Position numbers and translations under genes: made by a program. Below, piece after piece: positions 41,863 to 52,100 of a stretch of 64,000 nt of DNA. This DNA is from an uncultured Micrococcales bacterium (GTDB lineage: Bacteria; Actinomycetota; Actinomycetes; Actinomycetales; Microbacteriaceae): the NCBI GenBank assembly GCA_903909605.1, contig CAIVWH010000021.1, forward strand, positions 58,839 through 122,838, in the 5' to 3' direction. The stretch's first letter is position 1. Every line of letters starts with the position of its first letter. The notes beneath the pieces were generated by a model. The model did not search any database and was not told where the DNA came from. It worked only from the letters and a program-made list of their open reading frames with translations.

Positions 41863-42942
41863 TTATTTGGTGCAGGTGGCGAACTGCGAAAGATCTGCAT
41901 GTGCGCCGATCGCCTTGACGACCTCGAGGGCGTGGTCAAAGGTCGAGACGCTAAACACTTTCATGCCAGCGGGAACGTGCCCGACGACCTCGCCGCAGTT
42001 CGACTCAGGTGCAAGAAAGTACTTTGCTCCGGCGTCGCTTGCGCCGAACATCTTTTCTTGAATGCCACCGATAGGGCCAATAGCGCCTGTGACATCGATT
42101 GTTCCGGTGCCGGCGATGTGCGCCCCACCGGTGAGTTCACCGGGAGTAAGGGTGTCGTAGATGCCGAGCGCGAACATCATGCCGCCGCTTGGCCCGCCGA
42201 TGTCAGAGAGCTTGAGGCTGACCTTTACTGGGAAGTCGTATTTGTATCCGACGTAAATGCCAAGCACGAGTTTGCCGGTTGAGTCTTTCACTGGGCTTAT
42301 CTGGTAGCTCAAGGTCTTCTCGCCGCGCTTGACGATGACCGTCAATGGTTTGGCGCCGTACTTATTTATCAGCGCGCGCAGTCCGTCGATAGTTCCAGGG
42401 GCATGCCCGTTAACACTCTGGATGTAGTCGGCTGCAACGAGCTTTCCTGATGACGGCGCGTTCTTCTTAACCTCACTGATATAAACGTGAGTCGGAATTT
42501 TGTAACCAAGTTTGGTGAGCGCTTCGTAGATGGCGTCCTGCTGCGACTGTTCCATCATGGCCGCGCTCTCGGCGTCGTTCTGCTGCTGGGTCTGATTGAC
42601 CGGAAAGATCTCGTCAATCGGAACAATGCTCTGCTTCGGATCGAGCCAGGCCGCAAACAGTTCAGCCCAGCTCGGGGTCTGGTCGCGATTGCCGACCACG
42701 CTCACGGTTAGCAGATCTAGTGCGCCTGAGGTCGGGTAGCTTTCGGTGCCCTCAACCGAGATCACCTTCGCGTCGCCGTCTTTTCCGAGCACGTTTACCA
42801 CCGGGCCAGGGCGTTCAATAACGTATGGGGCCCTAACAAAAGCAAGGAAGGCGAAACCGACCAGAAATACGCCAAGCGCCACCACACCGGCGATGATGCG
42901 CTTGCGGCTTCGGCTAGGAGCCTGCTCAGAATCGATGCTCAT
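41863..42942 (-). CDS. PDZ domain-containing Lon-like (S16) protease, YlbL-like
   Basis: 359 aa; N-terminal TM, PDZ region, GGPSGGMMFALGIYDTLTPGELTGGAHIAGTGTIDVTGAIGPIGGIQEKMFGASDAGAKYFLAPESNC. Confidence 0.92.
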   Translation of the reverse strand: MSIDSEQAPSRSRKRIIAGVVALGVFLVGFAFLAFVRAPYVIERPGPVVNVLGKDGDAKVISVEGTESYPTSGALDLLTVSVVGNRDQTPSWAELFAAWLDPKQSIVPIDEIFPVNQTQQQNDAESAAMMEQSQQDAIYEALTKLGYKIPTHVYISEVKKNAPSSGKLVAADYIQSVNGHAPGTIDGLRALINKYGAKPLTVIVKRGEKTLSYQISPVKDSTGKLVLGIYVGYKYDFPVKVSLKLSDIGGPSGGMMFALGIYDTLTPGELTGGAHIAGTGTIDVTGAIGPIGGIQEKMFGASDAGAKYFLAPESNCGEVVGHVPAGMKVFSVSTFDHALEVVKAIGAHADLSQFATCTK

Positions 42943-42986
42943 TTGTGCCTTTCCCCCACAAGCCTATTAGCGTGGAGTCAGGAGAC

Positions 42987-44306
42987 ATGATGAGCGATAG
43001 CGGCGAGAACATCCCGGGTGACAACCAACCGGATGACCAGGACTTCAATGAGTTCTTCGCGCGATTCTTCGCCGAGGTTGGCGACGACTCAAAACTGGCC
43101 GAGATGGCCGAATCGCTCGGACTGCCAAAGAACCCTGCAGCCATGCGCCAGGCGATGGAACAACTGCGGCATTTCATCGGCTCACAGCCGAAGGATGGCT
43201 CAGCCGGTTGGAAACTAGCCCTGGATCAGGCACGCAGCAGGGCATCCCAGAGTTCTGAACCAATCGACGATTCAACCCGGACCGCCATAGCCGCAGCCCT
43301 CGGGGTTGGCACCCTGTGGCTAGCCGGGGCTACCGAAATTGCCCCGCCAAGCAGCGAACCAAAACTGCTCAGCCGAGAACTCTGGGTGCAGGATGCGTTT
43401 CCGCTGATTCGGCTGCTTGCCGACTCGGTGGCCGACCGCATGGGTGCTGCGCTGAGCGAAGCACTGCCCACCGGTGAAGGCGACAGCCAGGGCCGCCAAG
43501 TTGCCGGCATGCTGAACTGGCTCGGGCATTCGCTGGTTGCCATGCAGCTCAGCGAGGCGGTTGCCGCACTCTCGGCCGAGGCCATTGGCGGCGGCGATAT
43601 CGGGTTACCGATTTTTGAAGAGCAGCGAGCCGCACTGGTTGCACAGAACCTGAAAAGCTTTGCCGAGGAACTGCCGGTTGAGAGCGACCAGGTTTACATC
43701 TATCTTGTGATTCGCGAGTTAGCGCACGCCGGGTTATTCAAGCACGCGCGCTGGTTGCGCGATCACGTGCTGCAGCAAATTCGCAAATACGCCAGCGAGA
43801 TTCGAATCGATGAAGACCGCGTGCGAGAACTTGCCGAAAGTTTCGACCCCGCCAACCAGGGCGAAATTCAAAATGCTATTCGCGAGGGCGAACTGCTCGC
43901 CGACCGCACTCCCGAGCAGCAGCAAGCACTCGAAGCGATTGAAACCATGCTCGCCCTAATCGAGGGGTGGGTCGATGCAGTAACCGCCAACGCAACCAAA
44001 CTGCTGCCAAAGTCGGCGGCAATTCAGGAGGCCGTTCGACGCAGACGCGCAACCGGAGGCCCCGCAGAGAAAACCTTCGGCAGGCTGATCGGGCTCGAAC
44101 TTAGACCGCGCAAAATGCGTGAGGCCTCGGCCGTTTGGCAACTGCTCACCGAGCGTTACGGCGCCACCAAGCGCGACGCGCTATGGGCGCATCCCGATCT
44201 GCTGCCCACCGCACTCGAACTTGCTAACGTCGATCAACTCTTCGCACGCATCGACGACTCGGGCGACGAATTCGATCGGGACCTACGCAACCTGCTCGGC
44301 GAATAA
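42987..44306 (+). CDS. Zinc-dependent metalloprotease-like protein (DUF2342/TIGR03624 family)
   Basis: VIRELAHAGLFKHARWLRDHVLQQIRKYASEIRID...; C-terminal RRRATGGPAEKTFGRLIGLELRPRKMREASAVW; ATG 42987 preceded by AGGAG. Confidence 0.88.
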   Translation: MMSDSGENIPGDNQPDDQDFNEFFARFFAEVGDDSKLAEMAESLGLPKNPAAMRQAMEQLRHFIGSQPKDGSAGWKLALDQARSRASQSSEPIDDSTRTAIAAALGVGTLWLAGATEIAPPSSEPKLLSRELWVQDAFPLIRLLADSVADRMGAALSEALPTGEGDSQGRQVAGMLNWLGHSLVAMQLSEAVAALSAEAIGGGDIGLPIFEEQRAALVAQNLKSFAEELPVESDQVYIYLVIRELAHAGLFKHARWLRDHVLQQIRKYASEIRIDEDRVRELAESFDPANQGEIQNAIREGELLADRTPEQQQALEAIETMLALIEGWVDAVTANATKLLPKSAAIQEAVRRRRATGGPAEKTFGRLIGLELRPRKMREASAVWQLLTERYGATKRDALWAHPDLLPTALELANVDQLFARIDDSGDEFDRDLRNLLGE

Positions 44307-44391
44307 CTTGCATGTTGCGCTGCATTCAGCGCGAGCATCCGGGCTGTCAGCAACTTCGGCAGGTCTTTCGTCATTGAGCTAAAACCGATGC

Positions 44392-45282
44392 ATGGTGCTT
44401 CGAATAAACCCATCGCGAATGCCGGTCTGGCGCAATCCCGATGAACTTCAAATTGGCGGGGCCAGCCCGGTTGTGGTCAAAGGCCTCAGTCAGGCTCAAC
44501 AGCGGCTCATTGCCCTGCTGATGCGGGGCATTCCAACCGCCGCGCTGCCTGCCGTGGCGCAAGAATTGGGGGTCGAAAGGCCAAACGAGCTGCTCGATCA
44601 GCTGGCTGGGGCGCTGCTTGCCGACAGGCCCCCAGCCGCACTTGACCGCGACTACATCGAGAACCACTTTGCCGAGATTTGCAGGGCGCAGGCAACTTTC
44701 CCAGTTGAGGGTTCACACGTGATTGCTCGGCGGCAGCGGGCATCCGTGGTGATTGAAGAGTCAAGAACCAGACCGCTGCTCACCCAAGCCCTCAAGTCAA
44801 GTGGCATAGGCATCGTGCTCGACGAAAAGGCTAAGGTCACCGCCCAGATGTCTGCAGACGTTGCCATCACGATCGATCACTCTGCTCACAAACCTCGCAA
44901 TCACCGTCGCTGGCTGGCTCTGGGTGTGCCACAGATCGCGATCTTGTTTGATCAAAGCGGAGTGCAAATTTCTCCGCTGATTGAGGTTGGTAAAACCCCT
45001 TGCCTAACCTGCCTGCAGATGAACGGTGACTCGAATCAAATTGCCATCGACTCGCAACTGCTATTTAGTGCGCAAAGATTCGATGATTCGGTTAGCGAAC
45101 ACTTTGCCATAGCCATCGCGACTCAAACTGCACTTCGACGCATCGACCAGTCGGCCGACTTTGCCCTCGCAGAATTTCATCGAACCGGATACCGGCTTGA
45201 CTCAGCAACCGGGTCCATTCACGAATTGCACTGGAACTTCGCCGAGGGCTGCCTCTGCCACAGACAAACGACTGCTAATTAA
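44392..45282 (+). CDS. ThiF/cyclodehydratase-like (TOMM leader-binding-like) protein of unknown function
   Basis: 296 aa; E1/ThiF-like Rossmann remnants (GIGIVLDEKAKVTAQMSADVAITID), CxxC (TPCLTCLQM) and C-terminal CxC (GCLCH); position matches Rv3196-type genes. Confidence 0.6.
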   Translation: MVLRINPSRMPVWRNPDELQIGGASPVVVKGLSQAQQRLIALLMRGIPTAALPAVAQELGVERPNELLDQLAGALLADRPPAALDRDYIENHFAEICRAQATFPVEGSHVIARRQRASVVIEESRTRPLLTQALKSSGIGIVLDEKAKVTAQMSADVAITIDHSAHKPRNHRRWLALGVPQIAILFDQSGVQISPLIEVGKTPCLTCLQMNGDSNQIAIDSQLLFSAQRFDDSVSEHFAIAIATQTALRRIDQSADFALAEFHRTGYRLDSATGSIHELHWNFAEGCLCHRQTTAN

Positions 45283-46963
45283 CGAAAGACAAAAATCTTG
45301 AAGGTCGGCGTTCGCGCGATCCTTGTGAGTCGCGCTTTGCGTGCGTTATGGTGAGGCGTTTTTTCGCTCGGGTAACGGCCACATAGAAAAGTCGACGCTC
45401 TTCTGCAACGTCTGCTTCGGTTGTCGAATACCCGATTGGCAAGTAGCCCTCCACCACACCAAGCAGGTACACGACCGACCACTCGAGACCCTTGGCTGCG
45501 TGGATGGTCGAAAGAGTCACAGCTGCGCTTACCGGTTCGTGCTGCGAACGTTTGCGCTCGTCCAGCTCGGCAGCAAACTGGGCGACCGTGGTGTTCTGCG
45601 GCAACTCATCGACAATAGCCAGCAACGCGGTGAGCGAATCGTTCTGGTCTCGCTCTGGCCCAGCGTGATCGGGTTGGCGCGGGCTCCAGCCCAGGCTGCG
45701 GCAGACATCCGAGACGATTTCAAAAAGCTGCTTGGATGGGTGCCCGCCGGTCGCGGCCTCCGCGCGAATCGCCGTCATCGCCCGCTGAATCTCTGGTCGA
45801 TTGAAAAAACGCTCGCCTCCGCGAAGTTGGTAGGCGACCTGCTTCTCGGCCAAGGCCTCCTCGAGCGTCTCCGACTGGCCGTTCACGCGGTAAAGCACAG
45901 CAATCTCGCTGGGCTTTACCCCCGCGCGCAAGTCCGCGGCGACTGCATCCGCGATCCAGGCAGCCTCATCCTTGTTGGTTTCAAACTGGCGCACATCAAC
46001 CGGACTACCTGTTTCGCCAACCGCGGTGAGCGGATCAATCAGGCTGCCGTCGCGGACCACTCGGTTGGCAACTTCAACAATGCTCTTGGTGCTTCGATAG
46101 TTCGTGGTCAGCTGTAAAATCTTGGCGCCGTCGTGACGCGACTCAAATTCGCGCAAGAAATCGCTGGTGGCACCGGTGAACGAATAAATCGTCTGGTTCG
46201 GGTCGCCGACAACACAGAGGTCGTCTCGATCCCCCAGCCAAACATCGAGAAGGGCATGCTGAAGCGGCGAAATGTCCTGATACTCATCGACTGTGAAGAA
46301 GCGATACTGCTGGTGAACGTGATCGAGAGCCATTGGCTCTGCGCGCAGCATGCCGATGGTTAGCAGCAGAACATCTTCCCAGTCGAGTCGCTGGGCGCGA
46401 ATCTTGTCTTCCTCATAGGCTTCCTGCAGCGCGATGTGCTGATCTAGCGAGAGCCCCGCGACCACCGGGCGACTGGCACCGCGCTCTCGATACTGCTCGA
46501 GGCTCAACATCGAATATTTGCGCCACTCAATTTCAGACGCGATCTCTTTAAGTGCAACCTGGTCTAGGTGCAGCCCGAGGCGTTTTCCTGCATCGGCAAT
46601 CACTCGAAGCTTCGAGTCGATCACGGCCGGAGCAGGCACCCCCGCATACTGCGGCCAGAAAAATTCAAGTTGCGACAGCGCTGCAGCGTGAAAGGTCTTT
46701 ACCTGAACACCGGCAGCCCCTAGGTCGCGCAAACGCTGGCGCAACTCGCCGGCCGCGCGATTCGTGTAGGTCAGGGCCAGCACACGATTTGCCGTGTAAT
46801 AGCCGCGGGCGATCCCGTATGCGATTCGGTGCGTAATAGTTCGGGTCTTGCCTGTGCCAGCGCCGGCCAGGATGCAGGTCGGGCCGATCAGGCTCTCTGC
46901 GGCCGCCCGCTGTTCGTCATCGAGTTTCTCGAGCAGGTCTTCGGCTTCAGGAATTTCGTTCAT
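45275..46963 (-). CDS. UvrD/PcrA-type SF1A DNA helicase (UvrD2-like)
   Basis: 562 aa; AGAGTGKTRTITHRIAYGI, VDEYQDISPLQ, GDPNQTIYSFTGA, TIHAAKGLEWSVVYLLGV. Confidence 0.92.
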   Translation of the reverse strand: MNEIPEAEDLLEKLDDEQRAAAESLIGPTCILAGAGTGKTRTITHRIAYGIARGYYTANRVLALTYTNRAAGELRQRLRDLGAAGVQVKTFHAAALSQLEFFWPQYAGVPAPAVIDSKLRVIADAGKRLGLHLDQVALKEIASEIEWRKYSMLSLEQYRERGASRPVVAGLSLDQHIALQEAYEEDKIRAQRLDWEDVLLLTIGMLRAEPMALDHVHQQYRFFTVDEYQDISPLQHALLDVWLGDRDDLCVVGDPNQTIYSFTGATSDFLREFESRHDGAKILQLTTNYRSTKSIVEVANRVVRDGSLIDPLTAVGETGSPVDVRQFETNKDEAAWIADAVAADLRAGVKPSEIAVLYRVNGQSETLEEALAEKQVAYQLRGGERFFNRPEIQRAMTAIRAEAATGGHPSKQLFEIVSDVCRSLGWSPRQPDHAGPERDQNDSLTALLAIVDELPQNTTVAQFAAELDERKRSQHEPVSAAVTLSTIHAAKGLEWSVVYLLGVVEGYLPIGYSTTEADVAEERRLFYVAVTRAKKRLTITHAKRDSQGSRERRPSRFLSFVN

Positions 46964-47931
46964 CGTGACCCCGGTGCGGCGTCGCTCTTGCTGCTTAGCG
47001 GAGCGCCATACCAGTGTTCGATCATCGCGCGAGAAATGGTGCTCTTGCCTGGAAGCAGCAACTGCTGCGACTCTGCCGCAATTTGCTCCCGCGAGAACCA
47101 GCGCAACTTTTCGATTTCGAGACCATCTGGTTGCAAGTTCTGCTCACCGCGAGCGCGTGCGGTGAATCCGACCATTAGCGAGAACGGGTATGGCCATGGC
47201 TGCGACCCGATGAACTTGATGTCGGTGACTTTTACGCCAGCTTCTTCGAGCATCTCGCGCTCGACGGCTGCGTGCAAAGTTTCGCCGGCGTCAACGAAGC
47301 CCGCGAGAATCGACCAGCGATTTTCTTCCCAGGTTCCCTGCGAACCCAGCAGGATGCGATCTTCATCGTCAACGATTGCCACGATGATCGCTGGGTCGTT
47401 TCGCGGAAAAACTTCGCGCTTGCACGCTAGGCAGGTGCGCGACCAACCGGCTTGAGAGACGTTGCTTGCCGTTCCGCAGTTTGCGCAGAAACCGTGTGCC
47501 CGATGCCAGTTCACCAAGGCGAGGGCCTGAGCGACCAAACCAGCATCGCGGGCAGAGAGGCCGAAGCCGCTGCGACGAAGGGTCAGCCAATCTCCATCCT
47601 GGCTGTGGCCCGCCGCCTCGAGCGCAGCAAGACCGGCAGCATCGAGATCGACCAAGACAACGGCAGTGCCCTCGGCAACCCCGGCTTCGTCGGCAATCGT
47701 TTGCCCCAGGTATGCGAGCATCCCGGAAGTTGCAATCTCGGTCACAAGGCTTACGGGAATCAAACGCAGACCAGAACCCTGGGAGTTGCCTAAAACCTTG
47801 TCGCCCGAGACAAACAGGCAGACCGCCGAACCTTCGACAATGAGCGATGCCAGCAGCTGTGCATCCTTGCGCGCTTCTGAGTTTCGGTTGAGTGCAGCTC
47901 GGGCCAGAGGCAAATTCAGAGGCGCTGGCAT
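46960..47931 (-). CDS. nudC: NAD+ diphosphatase (NudC)
   Basis: 323 aa; Zn-ribbon FCANCGTASNVSQAGWSRTCLACKREVFPRNDPAIIVAI; Nudix box GFVDAGETLHAAVEREMLEEAGV; SQPWPYPFSLM. Confidence 0.95.
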   Translation of the reverse strand: MPAPLNLPLARAALNRNSEARKDAQLLASLIVEGSAVCLFVSGDKVLGNSQGSGLRLIPVSLVTEIATSGMLAYLGQTIADEAGVAEGTAVVLVDLDAAGLAALEAAGHSQDGDWLTLRRSGFGLSARDAGLVAQALALVNWHRAHGFCANCGTASNVSQAGWSRTCLACKREVFPRNDPAIIVAIVDDEDRILLGSQGTWEENRWSILAGFVDAGETLHAAVEREMLEEAGVKVTDIKFIGSQPWPYPFSLMVGFTARARGEQNLQPDGLEIEKLRWFSREQIAAESQQLLLPGKSTISRAMIEHWYGAPLSSKSDAAPGSR

Positions 47932-47990
47932 GATTCCCCTTCTAAGCGTGGCAGAACTGCGAACTGGTGATTGTTGTCTAGCCTTTTGGC

Positions 47991-49121
47991 ATGGGCAAAT
48001 CTCCCCTAATTTTAGCCGCGCTAGCCGCAGACGCTGTTCGCTCCCTCAAGATCGTGCATGCCGCCGGTCACACCGCTGGTGGCACCGGTCGCTTTGACTC
48101 GGCAATCCTCACCGATGCCGATGGCGCGCACTACATCGCCCGCATTCCAACCAGCCCATCGGCCGGAACCGACCTCGAGGTCGAGATGCGTGTGCTTCGT
48201 GCGCTGAATAGCCCGAACGTGCGCCTGCCATTCCAGGTGCCAACCATGCTTGGTGAAACTCGAAGCAACATCGGCGAGCGCCTTGTTGTTTTCAAATTGG
48301 TTTACGGCAACCCAATCAACCCATTCCAGGTTCAGCCGAATGCGCCGCTATCGCACAGCATCGCCGCCGCCCTGGTTGGCATTCACTCAATCAACCCCGA
48401 CTTGGTGGTTGCCAACGGCTTTAGCTCATACAGCGTCGCCGAAAACCTGCGCCTTCGGGTGGCAGAGCTCGACCGAGCAGCACAGACCGGCAAGGTTCCT
48501 GCAATCTTGCTAGCACGCTGGGAAGAAGCTCTAGAGGACTCCACTCTCTGGCGCTACCAGCCAACAGTCATCCACGGCGACCTCAACGGCGACACAATGC
48601 TCGAAGAAGGCGGCGAGGTCACAGGAGTTATCGAGTGGTACCGCCTCGAGCTCAACGACCCAGCGATGGACTTCAAGTGGCTCGTGCCTGGTGTCGAACA
48701 CGACCTGCTCGACGCAGTGCTGTTCAACTACCAGTTGTCGCGCAACACCGGCGACAGCCGCATCGCTCAGCGCGCGATCTTCTATTCAGAGTTCGGCCAC
48801 CTGCAATACCTGCTTCACGGTGCAACGATGCGCGACCAGTATGCGGTTGAGGATGCCGTTGCCCAACTTCAAGAACTTGCTGAGCAAGCCGAAGAGGGCC
48901 TTCTGCCTCCACTTACCGACACTCAGGCACAGGCCCTGTTGACTCCGGTAGCCGAGGTCATCGACTTTGTTGAGCGCACCACCGGCAGCATGCCGATCAT
49001 CCCTGAAGACCGCGTCATTTCGGGCAGCGAGCAGCCTGTTTCAGAGGACACCGACCAGATTTATCTAACCGGTGGCCCGAACTTTGACGACGACTCAACC
49101 GCGCCGATGGATCGCCTTTAG
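47991..49121 (+). CDS. Aminoglycoside/macrolide phosphotransferase-fold protein with atypical active site
   Basis: 376 aa; VIHGDLNGDTMLEEGGEVTGVIEWYRLELNDPAMDFKWL, a divergent HGDxxxxN/DW kinase motif. Confidence 0.8.
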   Translation: MGKSPLILAALAADAVRSLKIVHAAGHTAGGTGRFDSAILTDADGAHYIARIPTSPSAGTDLEVEMRVLRALNSPNVRLPFQVPTMLGETRSNIGERLVVFKLVYGNPINPFQVQPNAPLSHSIAAALVGIHSINPDLVVANGFSSYSVAENLRLRVAELDRAAQTGKVPAILLARWEEALEDSTLWRYQPTVIHGDLNGDTMLEEGGEVTGVIEWYRLELNDPAMDFKWLVPGVEHDLLDAVLFNYQLSRNTGDSRIAQRAIFYSEFGHLQYLLHGATMRDQYAVEDAVAQLQELAEQAEEGLLPPLTDTQAQALLTPVAEVIDFVERTTGSMPIIPEDRVISGSEQPVSEDTDQIYLTGGPNFDDDSTAPMDRL

Positions 49122-52100
49122 TCCTTAGAGCTGGCTTCGGCAGCGCCTGCCGCCGCACCTTCTGCAACCTTGTCGAGCACTTCTTGCCACTTGGCAAGAA
49201 TCTCAGCGCGGTCGGCCAGGTGAGCTGGGCTTAGCTCTTCATCGGCACCGACAAAGTAGAACGTTGCCTTGATTTTCTCAAGTGGAACCCCGGTGAACTC
49301 CGAGTAGGCGAATCGGTAAAGCGACAACTGCAGTGCGCGCTTTGCCTCGTCTTCTGACCCCGCGACAGGAGGTGTGTTGGTCTTCCAGTCGACAATCTCA
49401 AAGCCGTCGCCATCGGCATAAACCGCATCCATCTTGCAGATGAAGGTGTTGCTACCGATGGTCAGTTGCACTTCTTGCTCGAGTGCGACGGGCTGCATCG
49501 TCGCGAAACGTGAGTTCTTGAAGTTCTCTTGCAACTGTTCGACTTCGATGAAGTCATCTTCGTCTTCTAGCTCTGGCAAGTCCTCGTCGTTGTCGACCAA
49601 GCCGATTGGCGAATTGCTTCGCTCAACCCAGGCGTGGAACAGGTTGCCGCGACGCGATGCGCCGTAAGGCTCGCTCGGCACTGGTCGGAGGAACGAACCC
49701 GCCACAAACTCGAGTTCGCCAAGGAACGCCTTGAAGTTCGACGCCGGGATGCGCACCGGAAAGTCGACCTGCTTGTGAGTGGCTTTTCGAACATCGCGCT
49801 CGAGCAATAGCCGATCAATCGAAAGAGCTACCTGCTCAATGTCTTCGGCAGTCACGCCAGATGAATTCTTGCCCTGAATTGCAGCGAGAACATCCTGGCT
49901 TGCACGCTCAACCTCATCGCGACGCTTGGCCGAGAAAGGCTGTTTTGGCCAGTGTTCAACCAAACTGGCCTTGTCGGCAGGGTTCTTTTCATTCTGGATT
50001 TCAGGCAATTCGTATTCGGCGATTGGCGAAACCCCACCCGCAGCGCATTCCTCAAGGTAGCTAGACATAGGGCGGGCCTTGGTCTCGGCTGGCTGCCAGT
50101 AGGAACCAGTTACCAAAAGATCGACCTTTGCACGAGTCACTGCAACGTATGCCAGTCGCCGCTGCTCCTGAAGCCCCATCTTCTTTACGTCTTCTTTGAA
50201 AGTCTTGATGGTCTTGTTCAGATCGGTTTGGTTGTCGTCCTTGAATAGATCGATGCTCGGAAGTGAGTCACGGTCGCCTCTCAGGGCATATGGCAAAACG
50301 TCAGCGTTGAGCCAACCGGTGTTATCGTTTGAGCCCTTTGGCAGGTCACCCTCGTTGAAACTTCCGATGGCTACGTGCTCCCACTCCAAACCCTTGGAGG
50401 CGTGGATTGTCAGAATCTGAACCATTCCAGGGCGGCCTACCGGTGGGGCTGCATCGACTCGATCGAGATCATCGGCGAAGTCAAGGTATTCGAGCAATGC
50501 ACCCACGGTTGGCGCATCATTGTTAGCCGCATAGGACCCCACGACAGCAACGAACTCGTTCAGGTGCATCATCGGATTGTTGCGAGTTGGGTTTGCCATC
50601 AACTCGACATCGAGCCAGAGCTCGGCAATAACAGCGCGAACCAATTCAGCTAGCGGAAGCCCAATGCGCTTTCGGAGCTTGCCGAAAAGTTCGCCGGCCT
50701 TGACTAAGCGTTCGAGACCTTCGTCGGAAATTGCATCGGTGCTGAGTTTTGGCCCATTCGCAATGTCGTCGATTGCGTCAATCAGTGAGATCTGAGCTTC
50801 ATCGAGCTTGCCCTCTGCCTGACGGTGCTCATAGCTCGACTTGGCCAGCGAATCTGCGTATTTATAGAGGCCATCGATGTCTTTTGGCCCGATGCGGAAG
50901 CGTGCGCCTGTTAACAAACGAATAAGTTCAGAGCCGGCATCAGGCCGACTGATTACTGCAAGCGCGCAGCGAACGTCAGTCACCTCAGGCATGGTGAGCA
51001 GGCCACCAAGGCCTACAACCTCTACGTCAACGCCGGCCGCCTGCAACGCTGCAACATAAATCGGAATGCGCTTTTTCTTGGCCAGAAGCAGAGCACCTTT
51101 TGGCATTTCTTCGTCAATAGGAATTTCCATGCGCTCGGCGAACCAGGCGGCAACAGCCTTGGCCTCTTGCTCGATGGTCTCATGCCAGTTGATGAAAACT
51201 TCGCCCGGCGCTTCGGCTGATCGCACGGTCAATGGCTCACGTTCGACTGAGCGCACGAGGTCTTGCTGGCTTGCAGCCAGGTAATCTGCGGGAGTATCGA
51301 GCGGCCTAGCAATCTTGTTCGCGATGTCGAGAACGCCTTGCGGATTGCGCCACGAGGTGGACAACTGGAAAGGAACCCTGTTGTCAGCACCGAAGTCGCG
51401 CTTGAACTCAGCCAAGTTTGACTCGGATGCACCGCGCCAGCCGTAAATTGACTGGTGTGGGTCGCCCACTGCCAAAACCGACTTGCCTTTGAATAGCGAA
51501 GCCAGCAAACGGGTCTGCAAGACCGAAGTGTCTTGATATTCGTCAAGCAGGATTTGTGTGTACCGCTCCTGCTCGCGGTCGACAACGGCGCCACCGAGCT
51601 TTCGCACGGCCTCTTCAGCACGAGCCACCTGGTCGCTGAAGTCGATCTTGCCAATGCGCTTCTTCTCTTCAAGGAAGCCTTGGGCAAGGCGCGCGATGAT
51701 CTTCTTCTTAGAGAGTGCAGTTAGAACTTTTTGCACGTCCACGATGAATTCGCCAGGTTCACCACCACGCTTTTTCGGCACGTTGTTTGAAATGTGTTCG
51801 ATGATCTCGTCGATGTGCTGCTCGATGTCGTCGGCAGTAACCAAGTTCTCGTTCATGTCGCCGGCCATTTTGAGCACAGCCCCAACGAGGGTCTTTGATG
51901 AGAAATCGGCTTCAAGCAAGCGTGGGTCGATCTCGTGACCGCGCTCATTTAGCAGGTCGCGAGCCAACTGAAACGCTGACGCCTCAGTTAGCTGAACGGC
52001 ATCGCTGTCATAGCCGAGCTGCAGCCCGAAGTCTCGGAACAGAGCAGTTGCGTATGAGTTATAGGTGCTGATTGTCGGCGGAGTGAACTCCAACCCCAGT

